DNA of 39,846 nt from a virus, in the IMG/VR virus record IMGVR_UViG_3300042305_001747, positions 1 through 39,846 of that record. One strand, 5' to 3'. Positions 9,006 to 16,469 of the stretch are shown here, piece after piece. How positions within the stretch are numbered: the first letter of the stretch is position 1; each line of letters starts with the position of its first letter. The notes beneath the pieces are model-generated. The model worked only from the letters and a program-made list of their open reading frames with translations, searched no databases and was not told the DNA's origin. The translations under genes were made by a program, and so were the position numbers.

Positions 9006-9812
9006 ATGATTAAACGTATTGTACATTTATCTGACTTACATATTCGAACATATCTCTACCATGATATGTATAGAAGACAATTTAAATTGTTTTTAAAAAA
9101 TGTAAAAAATGCCTTATCTGACTGTAGTATAGAAGAAGTTCGAGTTGTAATTACAGGGGATATTGCTCACCAAAAAATTAACATCTCTAATGAACAGATG
9201 ATGTTAACTTCTTGGTTTTTAAGTGAAATAACAAAAAAAATAGGTAAGGTTGTTTTGATTCCTGGTAATCATGATTTTTTAGAGAACAACACCAATAGAT
9301 TAGATAGTATAACACCCGTTGTTGAACTTATGAACAATCCAAATATCACATATTACAAGGATAATGGTGTTTATGAAGATGAAAATATAAATTGGGTTGT
9401 TTATTCGTTATATCAACATAACCAAAGACCTGAATATAAAAAAGAATCAGATAAGTTTTATGTTGGGTTATTTCATGGACCTATTCAGGGTCTATCAACT
9501 GATTTAGGGTTTGAATTCGAAAACGCGTATTCACCATTAAATTTTGTAGATTTAGATTTATTGCTTTGTGGTGACATACATAAACGTCAAATCTTTAAAT
9601 TAACAAATGGGGGAAATGCGGTAATGATTGGTTCAATGATACAACAAAATTTCGGAGAAACCGTAAATTACCACGGATATGGTATTTATGATTTTGAAAC
9701 AAAAAAATATGAAACTTTTGATATTGAAAATGAACAACCTTTTTTACATTTCTCAATATCTGATATTTCTGATATAGAAAAAAATGGAGAAATTTTACTT
9801 AACATTAGATAG
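9006..9812 (+). CDS. SbcD/Mre11/T4 gp47-like nuclease subunit
   Basis: The product is 268 residues. The metallophosphoesterase motifs appear in order: HLSDLHIR (D-x-H), VITGDIAH (GD), LIPGNHDF (GNHD), LFHGPIQG and LLCGDIHK (GD-x-H). These coordinate two metal ions in Mre11-type nucleases. It is shorter than most SbcD proteins, like T4 gp47. It should pair with the SbcC/gp46-like ATPase at 11049 to process double-strand ends for recombination-dependent replication. In T4 the two genes are nearly adjacent; here three small genes intervene. The 3' end overlaps the next gene by 29 bases. Confidence 0.85.
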   Translation: MIKRIVHLSDLHIRTYLYHDMYRRQFKLFLKNVKNALSDCSIEEVRVVITGDIAHQKINISNEQMMLTSWFLSEITKKIGKVVLIPGNHDFLENNTNRLDSITPVVELMNNPNITYYKDNGVYEDENINWVVYSLYQHNQRPEYKKESDKFYVGLFHGPIQGLSTDLGFEFENAYSPLNFVDLDLLLCGDIHKRQIFKLTNGGNAVMIGSMIQQNFGETVNYHGYGIYDFETKKYETFDIENEQPFLHFSISDISDIEKNGEILLNIR

Positions 9813-10161
9813 TGAATTCATAAGATATTGTGAATTAAACAATATTGATGACATTGAAAAATTCGCGATTAACACATTTAAAAATGGTTTCAATATTATT
9901 AAATATGGTAATATTCCAACCGGTGTTTTAAATGAAAAAATCGTTGAAAAAGAAGTGGTTAGAGAAGTAATTATTGAAAAACCAATAGAAATAATTAAAG
10001 AAGTTTCAACTGAAATTAGTAATGAAGAAATCATGAAATTGCAAGAAGAAAATGAAAGATTAAGAAACGAGTTAGAAACCATAACAAAATCGTTAGAATC
10101 TTTAGGAAGAAAAGGTAAGTACATGAAAGACAGTAATCTTTCTTCTTTGTATGAAGAATGA
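9784..10161 (+). CDS. Coiled-coil protein of unknown function
   Basis: The product is 125 residues. The first 60 residues look globular (ELNNIDDIEKFAINTFKNGF). From about residue 64 it is rich in Glu/Lys/Ile with repeating EKEVVREVIIEKPIEIIKEV, then a leucine-heptad coiled coil (LQEENERLRNELETITKSL). No enzyme motif is seen. It overlaps the gp47-like gene by 29 bases, so it is translated from the same message and may act with the recombination proteins; that link is inferred only from position. Confidence 0.65.
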   Translation: MEKFYLTLDSEFIRYCELNNIDDIEKFAINTFKNGFNIIKYGNIPTGVLNEKIVEKEVVREVIIEKPIEIIKEVSTEISNEEIMKLQEENERLRNELETITKSLESLGRKGKYMKDSNLSSLYEE

Positions 10162-10193
10162 TTTGATTTTTGTTACTTTATTGATTATATTTT
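10162..10193 (+). promoter_or_regulatory. Bacteroidota-type promoter
   Basis: TTTG at 10162-10165, a 20-base spacer, and TATATTTT at 10186-10193, lying 14 bases before the ATG at 10208. It would separate the membrane-protein/gp46 transcript from the upstream operon. Confidence 0.5.
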
Positions 10194-10207
10194 AAATAAA
10201 AAGTAAT

Positions 10208-10555
10208 ATGATAGATTTTATAATTTTTTGGGCGTTTGCTACTTACGGTATGACCACTATTTTAGTTTATGGTTCTATTTTTAATAAACCAAGAAATTTT
10301 ATTAAGAGATGGTCAGAAAATCAATACGCACCTTTTCAATATGTGGGTAAATTCATGCACGATTTAATAAGTTGTATGCTTTGTACATCAACATGGGTTG
10401 GATTTTTCTTTTCAATTAGTTTAGGTGGATTAAGTTGTTACATTGTTAATATATCGTCACCATACTCCATATTTTTCGATGGAATGTTTACCGCGGGAAT
10501 TGTTTGGGCAATAAATGGTATTGTTGAATTTTTTGAAGAAAGTAGAATAAAATAA
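10208..10555 (+). CDS. Small multi-spanning membrane protein, DUF1360-like
   Basis: The product is 115 residues with three hydrophobic segments (about residues 3-23, 60-82 and 88-108). The motif LISCMLCTSTWVGFF resembles the C-x2-C-x-x-x-W-x-G signature of DUF1360 membrane proteins found in phages and bacteria. No function is established for this group. It has its own promoter-like sequence just upstream. An inner-membrane location is expected. Confidence 0.6.
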   Translation: MIDFIIFWAFATYGMTTILVYGSIFNKPRNFIKRWSENQYAPFQYVGKFMHDLISCMLCTSTWVGFFFSISLGGLSCYIVNISSPYSIFFDGMFTAGIVWAINGIVEFFEESRIK

Positions 10556-10572
10556 AAGATAAAAAATATGAA

Positions 10573-11061
10573 ATGTTTAAAGGTAGTTATGACGATACTG
10601 AAGTCAGAGAATTTAGTAAAAAATTTTTAAAAGAGGTTTTTAATTTTAGTTTAATTGACCATCCCAACAATAAAGCAATAGATTTAATAATGGAGAACAA
10701 TTATACTTTTGGTGTAGAATTGGAAAGGGGAGGTTGGTATGGTGATTTATGGAAAAGTAGATATTCACTTATAAGTGGTTACGAATTTAGAACAATTAAT
10801 ATACCGATTAGAAAGTTAAAATATTGGTATAATATTACAAATGATAATATATTACCAAATAAACTTGAAAATTGGTTTATTAGAACAAATAAAAATTTTA
10901 CTCAAGTCATATTAATTAAACCTGACACTATAAAAGACTATAACAAAATTATTTTTACAGAAATTAGACCAGGTAATACTAATCAAATTGAAAAATTTAT
11001 GTCATTTAAAATGGAACATGTTGAAACTTATAACTTAAAAAAAAATAAATGGACAAAATAA
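10573..11061 (+). CDS. Conserved-looking hypothetical protein, possible nuclease fold
   Basis: The product is 162 residues with no recognised family. The segment AIDLIMENNYTFGVELERGG followed by FRTINIPIRKL has the alternating strand pattern and spaced acidic residues of some restriction-endonuclease-like folds (D...E-x-E), but a clear E-x-K is missing, so this is weak. It ends 13 bases inside the start of the gp46-like gene, implying translational coupling to it. The ATG at 10573 is chosen because an ATG five bases earlier is in another frame. Confidence 0.55.
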   Translation: MFKGSYDDTEVREFSKKFLKEVFNFSLIDHPNNKAIDLIMENNYTFGVELERGGWYGDLWKSRYSLISGYEFRTINIPIRKLKYWYNITNDNILPNKLENWFIRTNKNFTQVILIKPDTIKDYNKIIFTEIRPGNTNQIEKFMSFKMEHVETYNLKKNKWTK

Positions 11062-13415
11062 AAGAAAAATCGACAAGCTATGTTAACCCTTACATTAAAG
11101 TAACATGGCAAGATACTCATGAAAATTTTACATCAGAAAAAATTAATCGTGTAAAATCATATTTTCAAAAAAAATACAACACAAGGTATGTACAAATCAT
11201 AACCAAAGTGATAACCAATGAAGATAATTCAAAGTTAGCATCATTGGATATTTCTGAAAGTATATCAGATTTAAATTATCAAAAAATCTTGATGACTGAT
11301 TTCATTAAAGAAAACGGTATACAAGTTTCTATAGATAAACTAAATAGTTTAGACAATAAAGTAAACGAAGAGTTTATAAAGAAAAATGGTGATAAAATTA
11401 AATACAACAAATGGTATATAAAGAAAGTCGAATTTTCAAATTTCCTATCATTTGGTAGTCAAAATGTTATTGATTTTACTGAACTACCCGGTATAACTGT
11501 TGTTGAATCATCACCAAAAAATTTTGGGGGTAAATCCACTGCAACAGTTGATTTGTTATTATTTTTATTTTTTAACAAAACAACAAAAACAAAAACAAAT
11601 TCTGAAATTTTTAATAGATTTACAGATAATGATGATTTAAGTGTTAAGGGTTACATTACCATTGATAATGATGATTATGTCATAGAAAGAACTGCAGTTA
11701 GAAAGAAAACAAAGTCTGGTGAATATAACGTTTCAAGTAAATTGGAATTTTTCAAAATCAAAGAAAATGGTGAAATTGAAAATTTAACGGGCGAACAAAG
11801 AAGAGAAACTGAAGACTTTATCACAAAAGCAATTGGTTCTGAAGAAGATTTCTTGTCCACCATATTAACAACCGGAAATAATTTAGAAGAACTGATTGAA
11901 TCTAAACCTACTGCAAGAGGCATAATCTTAACTAAATTTTTAGGTTTAGAAATATTAAAGGATAAGGAAGAAATATGTAAATTAATTCAAAGTGAGTGGA
12001 GTAAAAAATTAATATCAAATACCTACAATATTTCTGAGTTGGAGTCCACAAACGAAAGTCTTAAAGAAAACCTTGAAACCAACAAAGAAGAGATTAAAAA
12101 ATTAGATAAAGAAATCAAATTAAATCAATCTACTTTAGTAAGTGTTCAATCAAAAAGAGATATTTGTTTATCTAAAAAGAATAATGATGTTGACCAAGAA
12201 TTGATAAAAACAAATGTAGACCAACTAAATTCAGATGTTCTTAAATTAAAAAAATTAAGTAAATCTTTGTTGGACCAAGCAAATGAAGTTTCAGTTATTG
12301 AACCATCAGAATATTACCATGAGGATGAACATCAATTATTAAAAGATGAGATGGAAGGTATTAAAATTGAAGGTGGCATTAATAAAAATACTATAGAAAG
12401 AAACGAATCATTAATTAAACAATTAGAAGAAGGTCAAATTTGTCCAACATGTAATAGGGCTTTAGAAGATGTTGACCATAGTGATGAAATTAATAAATTA
12501 AAAGAATTGGTTGCATCAATTAAAGAAATCCAAATCGAGTCACGTAATAAGTATATTGAATTAAATGAGAAAGAAAAAAAGTGTGCCGATTTGAAAAAAC
12601 AATTTGATGAGTATGAAAAAAATAAATTGAAAAAGGCCAGATATGAATTAGAATACCAACAAAAAGAATTGGAAATTAATTCTATACAATTAAAAATAAA
12701 TAATTACGAGAAGAATAAACAAAAACTTATTGAGAACCAAGAATTGGACGCGGAGTCATTTAATCTTAATACACAAATTGAAAGTTTAACTGCCACTATT
12801 AGATATCAATCATCTACCATTGAAAGATTAAACACTCAAAATGAAAATATCTTAAGTAAGATAGAAACCAATGATGGTTTAATTAAAAAAATAAAAATTG
12901 AGAACGATACACAAGCGATTTTTAAAACATATTTAACCGTTTTTGGTAAAAATGGGATATCAAAAATAATACTAAAAAATATGGTACCACTAATAAATCA
13001 AGAATTATATCGACTTTTAGTTGATAGTTCCCACTTTATTTTAGAGTTAAATATCAATGAAAAAAATGAAGTTGAATTTATTATGATTGATACGGAAACA
13101 AGAGTAATTAAACCATTAAATTCTGGTTCAGGATATGAAAGAACGATTTCTTCGTTGGCATTAAGAAGTGTATTAACTAAAATATCTTCATTACCTAAAC
13201 CAAATATAGTGGTAATGGATGAAGTATTTGGTAAAATTGCCGATGAAAATTTAGATATGGTCGGTGAATTTTTCAAAAAAATTAAAGATTATTTTGAACA
13301 CATATTTGTAATATCGCATAACCCGTTGATTAGAAACTGGTCAGACAATTTAGTTATGATAAAAAAGGAAGAGAATATTAGTTCAATTGATTATGTGACA
13401 CCTAAAATTTCTTAA
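11049..13415 (+). CDS. SbcC/Rad50/T4 gp46-like ATPase with N-terminal extension
   Basis: The product is 788 residues. The ABC-ATPase core starts near residue 123 (VEFSNFLSFGSQ). Walker A is SPKNFGGKST near 155-164, Walker B and the catalytic Glu lie in IVVMDEVFG near 718-726, and the signature is NSGSGYERT near 690. Long coiled coils flank a zinc hook, CPTC, near residue 463. It forms the end-processing recombination complex with the gp47-like product. Two oddities stand out: about 120 residues precede the ATPase, absent from T4 gp46, and the first Gly of Walker A is replaced by Ser. GKST itself is intact, so activity is expected. Confidence 0.88.
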   Translation: MDKIKEKSTSYVNPYIKVTWQDTHENFTSEKINRVKSYFQKKYNTRYVQIITKVITNEDNSKLASLDISESISDLNYQKILMTDFIKENGIQVSIDKLNSLDNKVNEEFIKKNGDKIKYNKWYIKKVEFSNFLSFGSQNVIDFTELPGITVVESSPKNFGGKSTATVDLLLFLFFNKTTKTKTNSEIFNRFTDNDDLSVKGYITIDNDDYVIERTAVRKKTKSGEYNVSSKLEFFKIKENGEIENLTGEQRRETEDFITKAIGSEEDFLSTILTTGNNLEELIESKPTARGIILTKFLGLEILKDKEEICKLIQSEWSKKLISNTYNISELESTNESLKENLETNKEEIKKLDKEIKLNQSTLVSVQSKRDICLSKKNNDVDQELIKTNVDQLNSDVLKLKKLSKSLLDQANEVSVIEPSEYYHEDEHQLLKDEMEGIKIEGGINKNTIERNESLIKQLEEGQICPTCNRALEDVDHSDEINKLKELVASIKEIQIESRNKYIELNEKEKKCADLKKQFDEYEKNKLKKARYELEYQQKELEINSIQLKINNYEKNKQKLIENQELDAESFNLNTQIESLTATIRYQSSTIERLNTQNENILSKIETNDGLIKKIKIENDTQAIFKTYLTVFGKNGISKIILKNMVPLINQELYRLLVDSSHFILELNINEKNEVEFIMIDTETRVIKPLNSGSGYERTISSLALRSVLTKISSLPKPNIVVMDEVFGKIADENLDMVGEFFKKIKDYFEHIFVISHNPLIRNWSDNLVMIKKEENISSIDYVTPKIS

Positions 13416-13439
13416 ATTAATAATTTTTTCGTATCTTTA
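13408..13439 (+). promoter_or_regulatory. Bacteroidota-type promoter before clpP-like gene
   Basis: TTTC at 13408-13411, a 20-base spacer, and TATCTTTA at 13432-13439, ending 13 bases before the ATG at 13453. The -33 element is imperfect. It resembles the site before the sigma-factor gene (CGTATATTTAC). Confidence 0.45.
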
Positions 13440-13452
13440 CAAAAAAAACAAT

Positions 13453-14124
13453 ATGGACAGTAAACAATATCGTGATTTTGGTCTTTTTGCCAAAGACAAA
13501 GGAGTAAGTGGAATGGGGTTACATTATTATGGAAAACAGATTGAAGATAGTCTTACCCCCTATATTTTAGAGGAAAGACAAATGAACATTACCGTAATGG
13601 ATGTCTTTTCAAGATTAATGATGGAAAGGATAATATGGGTAGCGGGTCCTGTTAATGATAATATGTCGACCGTTGTTCAGGCTCAATTAATGTTTTTGGA
13701 TAGTTTAGATAGTACTGACATAACCATGCACATTGATAGTCCCGGTGGTTCTGTTAAATCGGGGTTATCCATGGTGGATGTTATGGAGTATATACATTCT
13801 GATATTAGGACAGTCAACACTGGTATGGCGGCATCTATGGGTTCAATTCTATTAGGTGCGGGCACAAAAGGTAAAAGATGTTCTTTGAGATTCTCAAGAA
13901 CAATGTTACACCAATCTTCTGGTGGTTTTGAAGGTAATATCCTAGACGCAAAAATAAACATGATTGAGTGGGAAAAACTTAATAAAATTCTTTTTGAACT
14001 ATTGGGTGAATATTGTAATAAACCCGCTGAACAGGTGATGAAAGATGCTGAGAGAGATATGTGGTTATCATCGTCAGACGCATTGAATTATGGTATTATT
14101 GATGAAGTAATTCGAAAAAAATAA
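13453..14124 (+). CDS. ClpP-like serine protease
   Basis: The product is 223 residues. The ClpP fold is clear: PVNDNMSTVVQAQLMFLDS, HIDSPGGSVKSGLSM, then the catalytic Ser in GMAASMGS (about residue 128), His in MLHQSSGG (about 153) and Asp in DAERDMW (about 202), followed by ALNYGIIDEV. The whole triad is present. In phages ClpP-like proteins often serve as prohead maturation proteases, but here no capsid gene is adjacent, and association with a host Clp ATPase is the alternative. It has its own promoter-like sequence. Family certain; role uncertain. Confidence 0.88.
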   Translation: MDSKQYRDFGLFAKDKGVSGMGLHYYGKQIEDSLTPYILEERQMNITVMDVFSRLMMERIIWVAGPVNDNMSTVVQAQLMFLDSLDSTDITMHIDSPGGSVKSGLSMVDVMEYIHSDIRTVNTGMAASMGSILLGAGTKGKRCSLRFSRTMLHQSSGGFEGNILDAKINMIEWEKLNKILFELLGEYCNKPAEQVMKDAERDMWLSSSDALNYGIIDEVIRKK

Positions 14125-14132
14125 CATTATAG

Positions 14133-14141
14133 TATTTATAA
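14133..14141 (+). promoter_or_regulatory. TATTTATAA motif before the spanin-like pair
   Basis: Exact TATTTATAA ending two bases before the ATG at 14144. If it is a promoter -10 element, transcription would begin inside the gene, so either the mRNA is leaderless or the motif acts in translation. Confidence 0.45.
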
Positions 14142-14143
14142 TT

Positions 14144-14503
14144 ATGGACACTATTATTAATTTTTTTAAAAAAGAATATAAATCAGTTATAGGTTTTTCT
14201 TTTATTCTTTATGTTTTTTATTGGATTACATTTGTATTAACACCAACAATTGAAATGTCAGAAGATGAAAAACAAAAAATAGATTCTTTAAATATTTTAA
14301 TTAAAGAAATGTATGCTGAACAAGAAAAATTAGATGATAAAATTGATAATATAAATAACGAAATTAAAGACGTTGATAATAGTATCGATAAAATAAAAGG
14401 ACAAAAAATAATAATAAAAGAAACATATCATGAAAAAATTAATCGCGCTTCTAATTTTACTGAACCTGAGCTTGACAGCTTTTTCTCAGACAGATACAAA
14501 TAA
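14144..14503 (+). CDS. Membrane-anchored coiled-coil protein, possible inner-membrane spanin
   Basis: The product is 119 residues. An N-terminal transmembrane segment (about residues 15-34) is followed by a charged coiled coil rich in Asp, Lys and Ile (about 38-90). This is the topology of Rz-type i-spanins, which span the periplasm during lysis. The next gene starts inside it, overlapping by 74 bases in another frame, as Rz1 does with Rz. No sequence family is recognised, so the lysis role is inferred from topology and gene overlap alone. Confidence 0.55.
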   Translation: MDTIINFFKKEYKSVIGFSFILYVFYWITFVLTPTIEMSEDEKQKIDSLNILIKEMYAEQEKLDDKIDNINNEIKDVDNSIDKIKGQKIIIKETYHEKINRASNFTEPELDSFFSDRYK

Positions 14504-14846
14504 ACAACAAGAACCGGTAAAGTGTTTACCGATTTCCGTATTTAAAAATATATCTAAAGACCTCTTAAAGGGTGATTCTGCAATGGCAGAATTGACTCTT
14601 TGCAATGAACAAACTATTAAGTTAGAAGAAAAGATTTCATTAAAAGATAGTGTAATTTTCACAATGCAAGAGAAAGAAAAAAATTACAAAAAAATTATTC
14701 TTGCCCATGAAGAAAAGTTCAATGTCCTTGAACAGTACACAAAATCTGTTGAAATGAAACTTAAAAAAGAAAAGTTAAAAGGTAAGTTCAAAAGTTTTAT
14801 AGGTGGAGGTTTAATTTTAGTTTTATCAGGACTACTAATACTCTAA
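14430..14846 (+). CDS. Secreted coiled-coil protein with C-terminal membrane anchor, spanin partner candidate
   Basis: The product is 138 residues. A Sec signal peptide (MKKLIALLILLNLSLTAFSQ) ends in AFS-Q, typical of Bacteroidota type I cleavage. The middle is a charged coiled coil (KLEEKISLKDSVIFTMQEK onward), and the C terminus has a hydrophobic anchor (FIGGGLILVLSGLLIL). No lipobox cysteine is present, so it is not a classical Rz1 lipoprotein. The 74-base overlap with the upstream gene suggests that the two products work together in the envelope. Confidence 0.55.
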   Translation: MKKLIALLILLNLSLTAFSQTDTNKQQEPVKCLPISVFKNISKDLLKGDSAMAELTLCNEQTIKLEEKISLKDSVIFTMQEKEKNYKKIILAHEEKFNVLEQYTKSVEMKLKKEKLKGKFKSFIGGGLILVLSGLLIL

Positions 14847-14854
14847 AATAAGAC

Positions 14855-15316
14855 ATGAAAACATTTTTATTGTTTTTATACCCAAATTTTGAAACTCACG
14901 AAGAAATTGAATTTTTTTGTTTAGAGGTTTTCGCGTCAAGTCCTTTAATTGATAAAGTAAGATTCGTTATAGAAGATTCATCAAAAAGTATAATAATTAT
15001 TTTTGAATCCAAATCTGCTAGGAAAGAACTTTCGGAAGAACTACAAAACATAATTTCAATGGAGGATATAAAGTTTTATTTTCTTTTTGATAGGGAAAGT
15101 ATACACAGCGCAAATATACCTATTGAACTAAAAGATTTTATTTTTAAACCCAATCCTGAACATTCTTCAATAAAGTTAGAATATAATAAAGAAAAGAACG
15201 AAGAAAAGTCTGTTGATTTTATGGATTTAGATTCCATTTTGGAAAAAATTGACCAATATGGACTGGAAAGCCTTAGTGAGGATGAAAAAAAATTCTTAGA
15301 TGAGTTTCAAAATTGA
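14855..15316 (+). CDS. Hypothetical protein with C-terminal LDxILEKI...SLSEDEKKFL motif
   Basis: The product is 153 residues. The first 100 residues look like an alpha/beta domain with no known motif. The last 30 residues (LDSILEKIDQYGLESLSEDE, then KKFL) closely resemble the helical tail of many Bacteroidota rhomboid proteases and related proteins (L-D-K-I-x-x-x-G-x-x-S-L-x-x-x-E-x-x-F-L). This is another host-lineage hint. It lies just before the sigma-factor promoter. The function is unknown. Confidence 0.55.
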   Translation: MKTFLLFLYPNFETHEEIEFFCLEVFASSPLIDKVRFVIEDSSKSIIIIFESKSARKELSEELQNIISMEDIKFYFLFDRESIHSANIPIELKDFIFKPNPEHSSIKLEYNKEKNEEKSVDFMDLDSILEKIDQYGLESLSEDEKKFLDEFQN

Positions 15317-15335
15317 ACTTTTCTTCGTATATTTA
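15305..15335 (+). promoter_or_regulatory. Bacteroidota-type promoter of the sigma-factor gene
   Basis: TTTC at 15305-15308, a 19-base spacer, and TATATTTA at 15328-15335, 25 bases before the ATG at 15361. The site overlaps the end of the previous gene. Confidence 0.5.
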
Positions 15336-15360
15336 CAACTTATACCTAAAGAACATACGC

Positions 15361-16170
15361 ATGACTAAACTGATTTTAATTAATACCGAAGAAATCCAAA
15401 ACTACATCAAAGACATTAGAAAAATTAAGGTTATATCCCATGAGAGACAAAATGTAATATTTAAAAGGTTATCAGATAAATCAATTAATAAAACTGAAAG
15501 ACAATCACTATTAAATGAACTTGTGGTTGGTAATTTAAGATTCGTAATTAGTGTGGCTAAGTCTTACCAAAATAATGGTATGGAATTAATCGATTTAATA
15601 TCCGAAGGTAATTTGGGTTTAATTAAGGCGGCAGAAAGGTTCGACCCAAATAGTGGGTATCGTTTTATATCCTACGCTGTTTGGTGGATTAAACAATCCA
15701 TTATGTCGTCTTTAAATGAGAATTCTAGAATGATAAGGTTACCATCAAATATCATTCAAGACAATAATAAGAAAAAAAAGAACGAAACGTTCACAGAAAC
15801 CCAATTTTTTATAAATTATGACGAAAGTGATGGTGAGGTTATTTTACCACATTGTGTCAATTTACACAATGAAATAAATGAAGATGGTGAACAACTTTTA
15901 GACACAATACCGAATCCAAATGCGGAAAATCCAGAGGACATTCTGAATACCCCCGAAGAAATTAAGAAAAGAGTTTCAATTATGTTGTCTGTTTTAGATG
16001 ATAGAGAAAAAGTAATCATTGAAAAATCATACGGATTAAATGGGGTCGAAATGAATTTGGAAGATTTAGGGGAAGAATTTGGATGTACAAAAGAAAGAAT
16101 CAGACAATTAAGAGATAAGGCACTTAAAAAATTAAGAAACGATAGTTACGGACTATTAAACTATTTATAA
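15361..16170 (+). CDS. RpoD-like sigma-70 family factor
   Basis: The product is 269 residues. Region 2 is complete: ELVVGNLRFVISVAKSYQNN, ELIDLISEGNLGLIKAAERF and YRFISYAVWWIKQSI (2.3-2.4). Region 3 begins at RMIRLP. Region 4 holds LEDLGEEFGCTKERIRQLRD, the helix-turn-helix that reads the -33/-35 element. The large acidic region 1 is short, as in Bacteroidota factors. An in-frame ATG at 15313 would add 16 residues but overlaps the promoter, so 15361 was chosen. It should bind host RNA polymerase and redirect it, perhaps to the TATTTATAA-marked genes; that target is a hypothesis. Confidence 0.9.
   Translation: MTKLILINTEEIQNYIKDIRKIKVISHERQNVIFKRLSDKSINKTERQSLLNELVVGNLRFVISVAKSYQNNGMELIDLISEGNLGLIKAAERFDPNSGYRFISYAVWWIKQSIMSSLNENSRMIRLPSNIIQDNNKKKKNETFTETQFFINYDESDGEVILPHCVNLHNEINEDGEQLLDTIPNPNAENPEDILNTPEEIKKRVSIMLSVLDDREKVIIEKSYGLNGVEMNLEDLGEEFGCTKERIRQLRDKALKKLRNDSYGLLNYL
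16162..16170 (+). promoter_or_regulatory. TATTTATAA motif overlapping the sigma gene stop
   Basis: Exact TATTTATAA whose last three bases are the sigma-factor stop codon. It ends 11 bases before the ATG at 16182. Confidence 0.4.
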
Positions 16171-16181
16171 AAAAATAAAAT

Positions 16182-16469
16182 ATGAAACACTTTATTGAAA
16201 AAAACTTTATTGTTATTATAGCAGTATTAACTCTTCTAACTTTTTTAAAAAGTTGCGGAGATGGTAGAGAATTATCAAAAATAAGAAAAGAAATAGAAAC
16301 AATTAAAGATTCGACTTATACAAAAGAAGAACTTAATGTTCGATTAAAAATTGAAGGATTGAAATCCGAAAAAAGGATGATTCAATCCACGGATAGAAAA
16401 ATTTTAGATGTAAATCGTCAAACACAAATAGATGAAGAAATAAATAGATTAGAAAACAGTATTAAATGA
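16182..16469 (+). CDS. Small membrane-anchored coiled-coil protein
   Basis: The product is 95 residues. A hydrophobic segment at about residues 9-24 is followed by SCGDG and then a charged helical coiled coil (ELSKIRKEIETIKDS... to the end). The Cys after the hydrophobic stretch could be a lipidation site, but the lipobox (FLKSC) has a Lys at -2 and is poor, so a membrane anchor is more likely. It overlaps the next gene by four bases (ATGA). It may be a further envelope or lysis protein. Confidence 0.55.
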   Translation: MKHFIEKNFIVIIAVLTLLTFLKSCGDGRELSKIRKEIETIKDSTYTKEELNVRLKIEGLKSEKRMIQSTDRKILDVNRQTQIDEEINRLENSIK

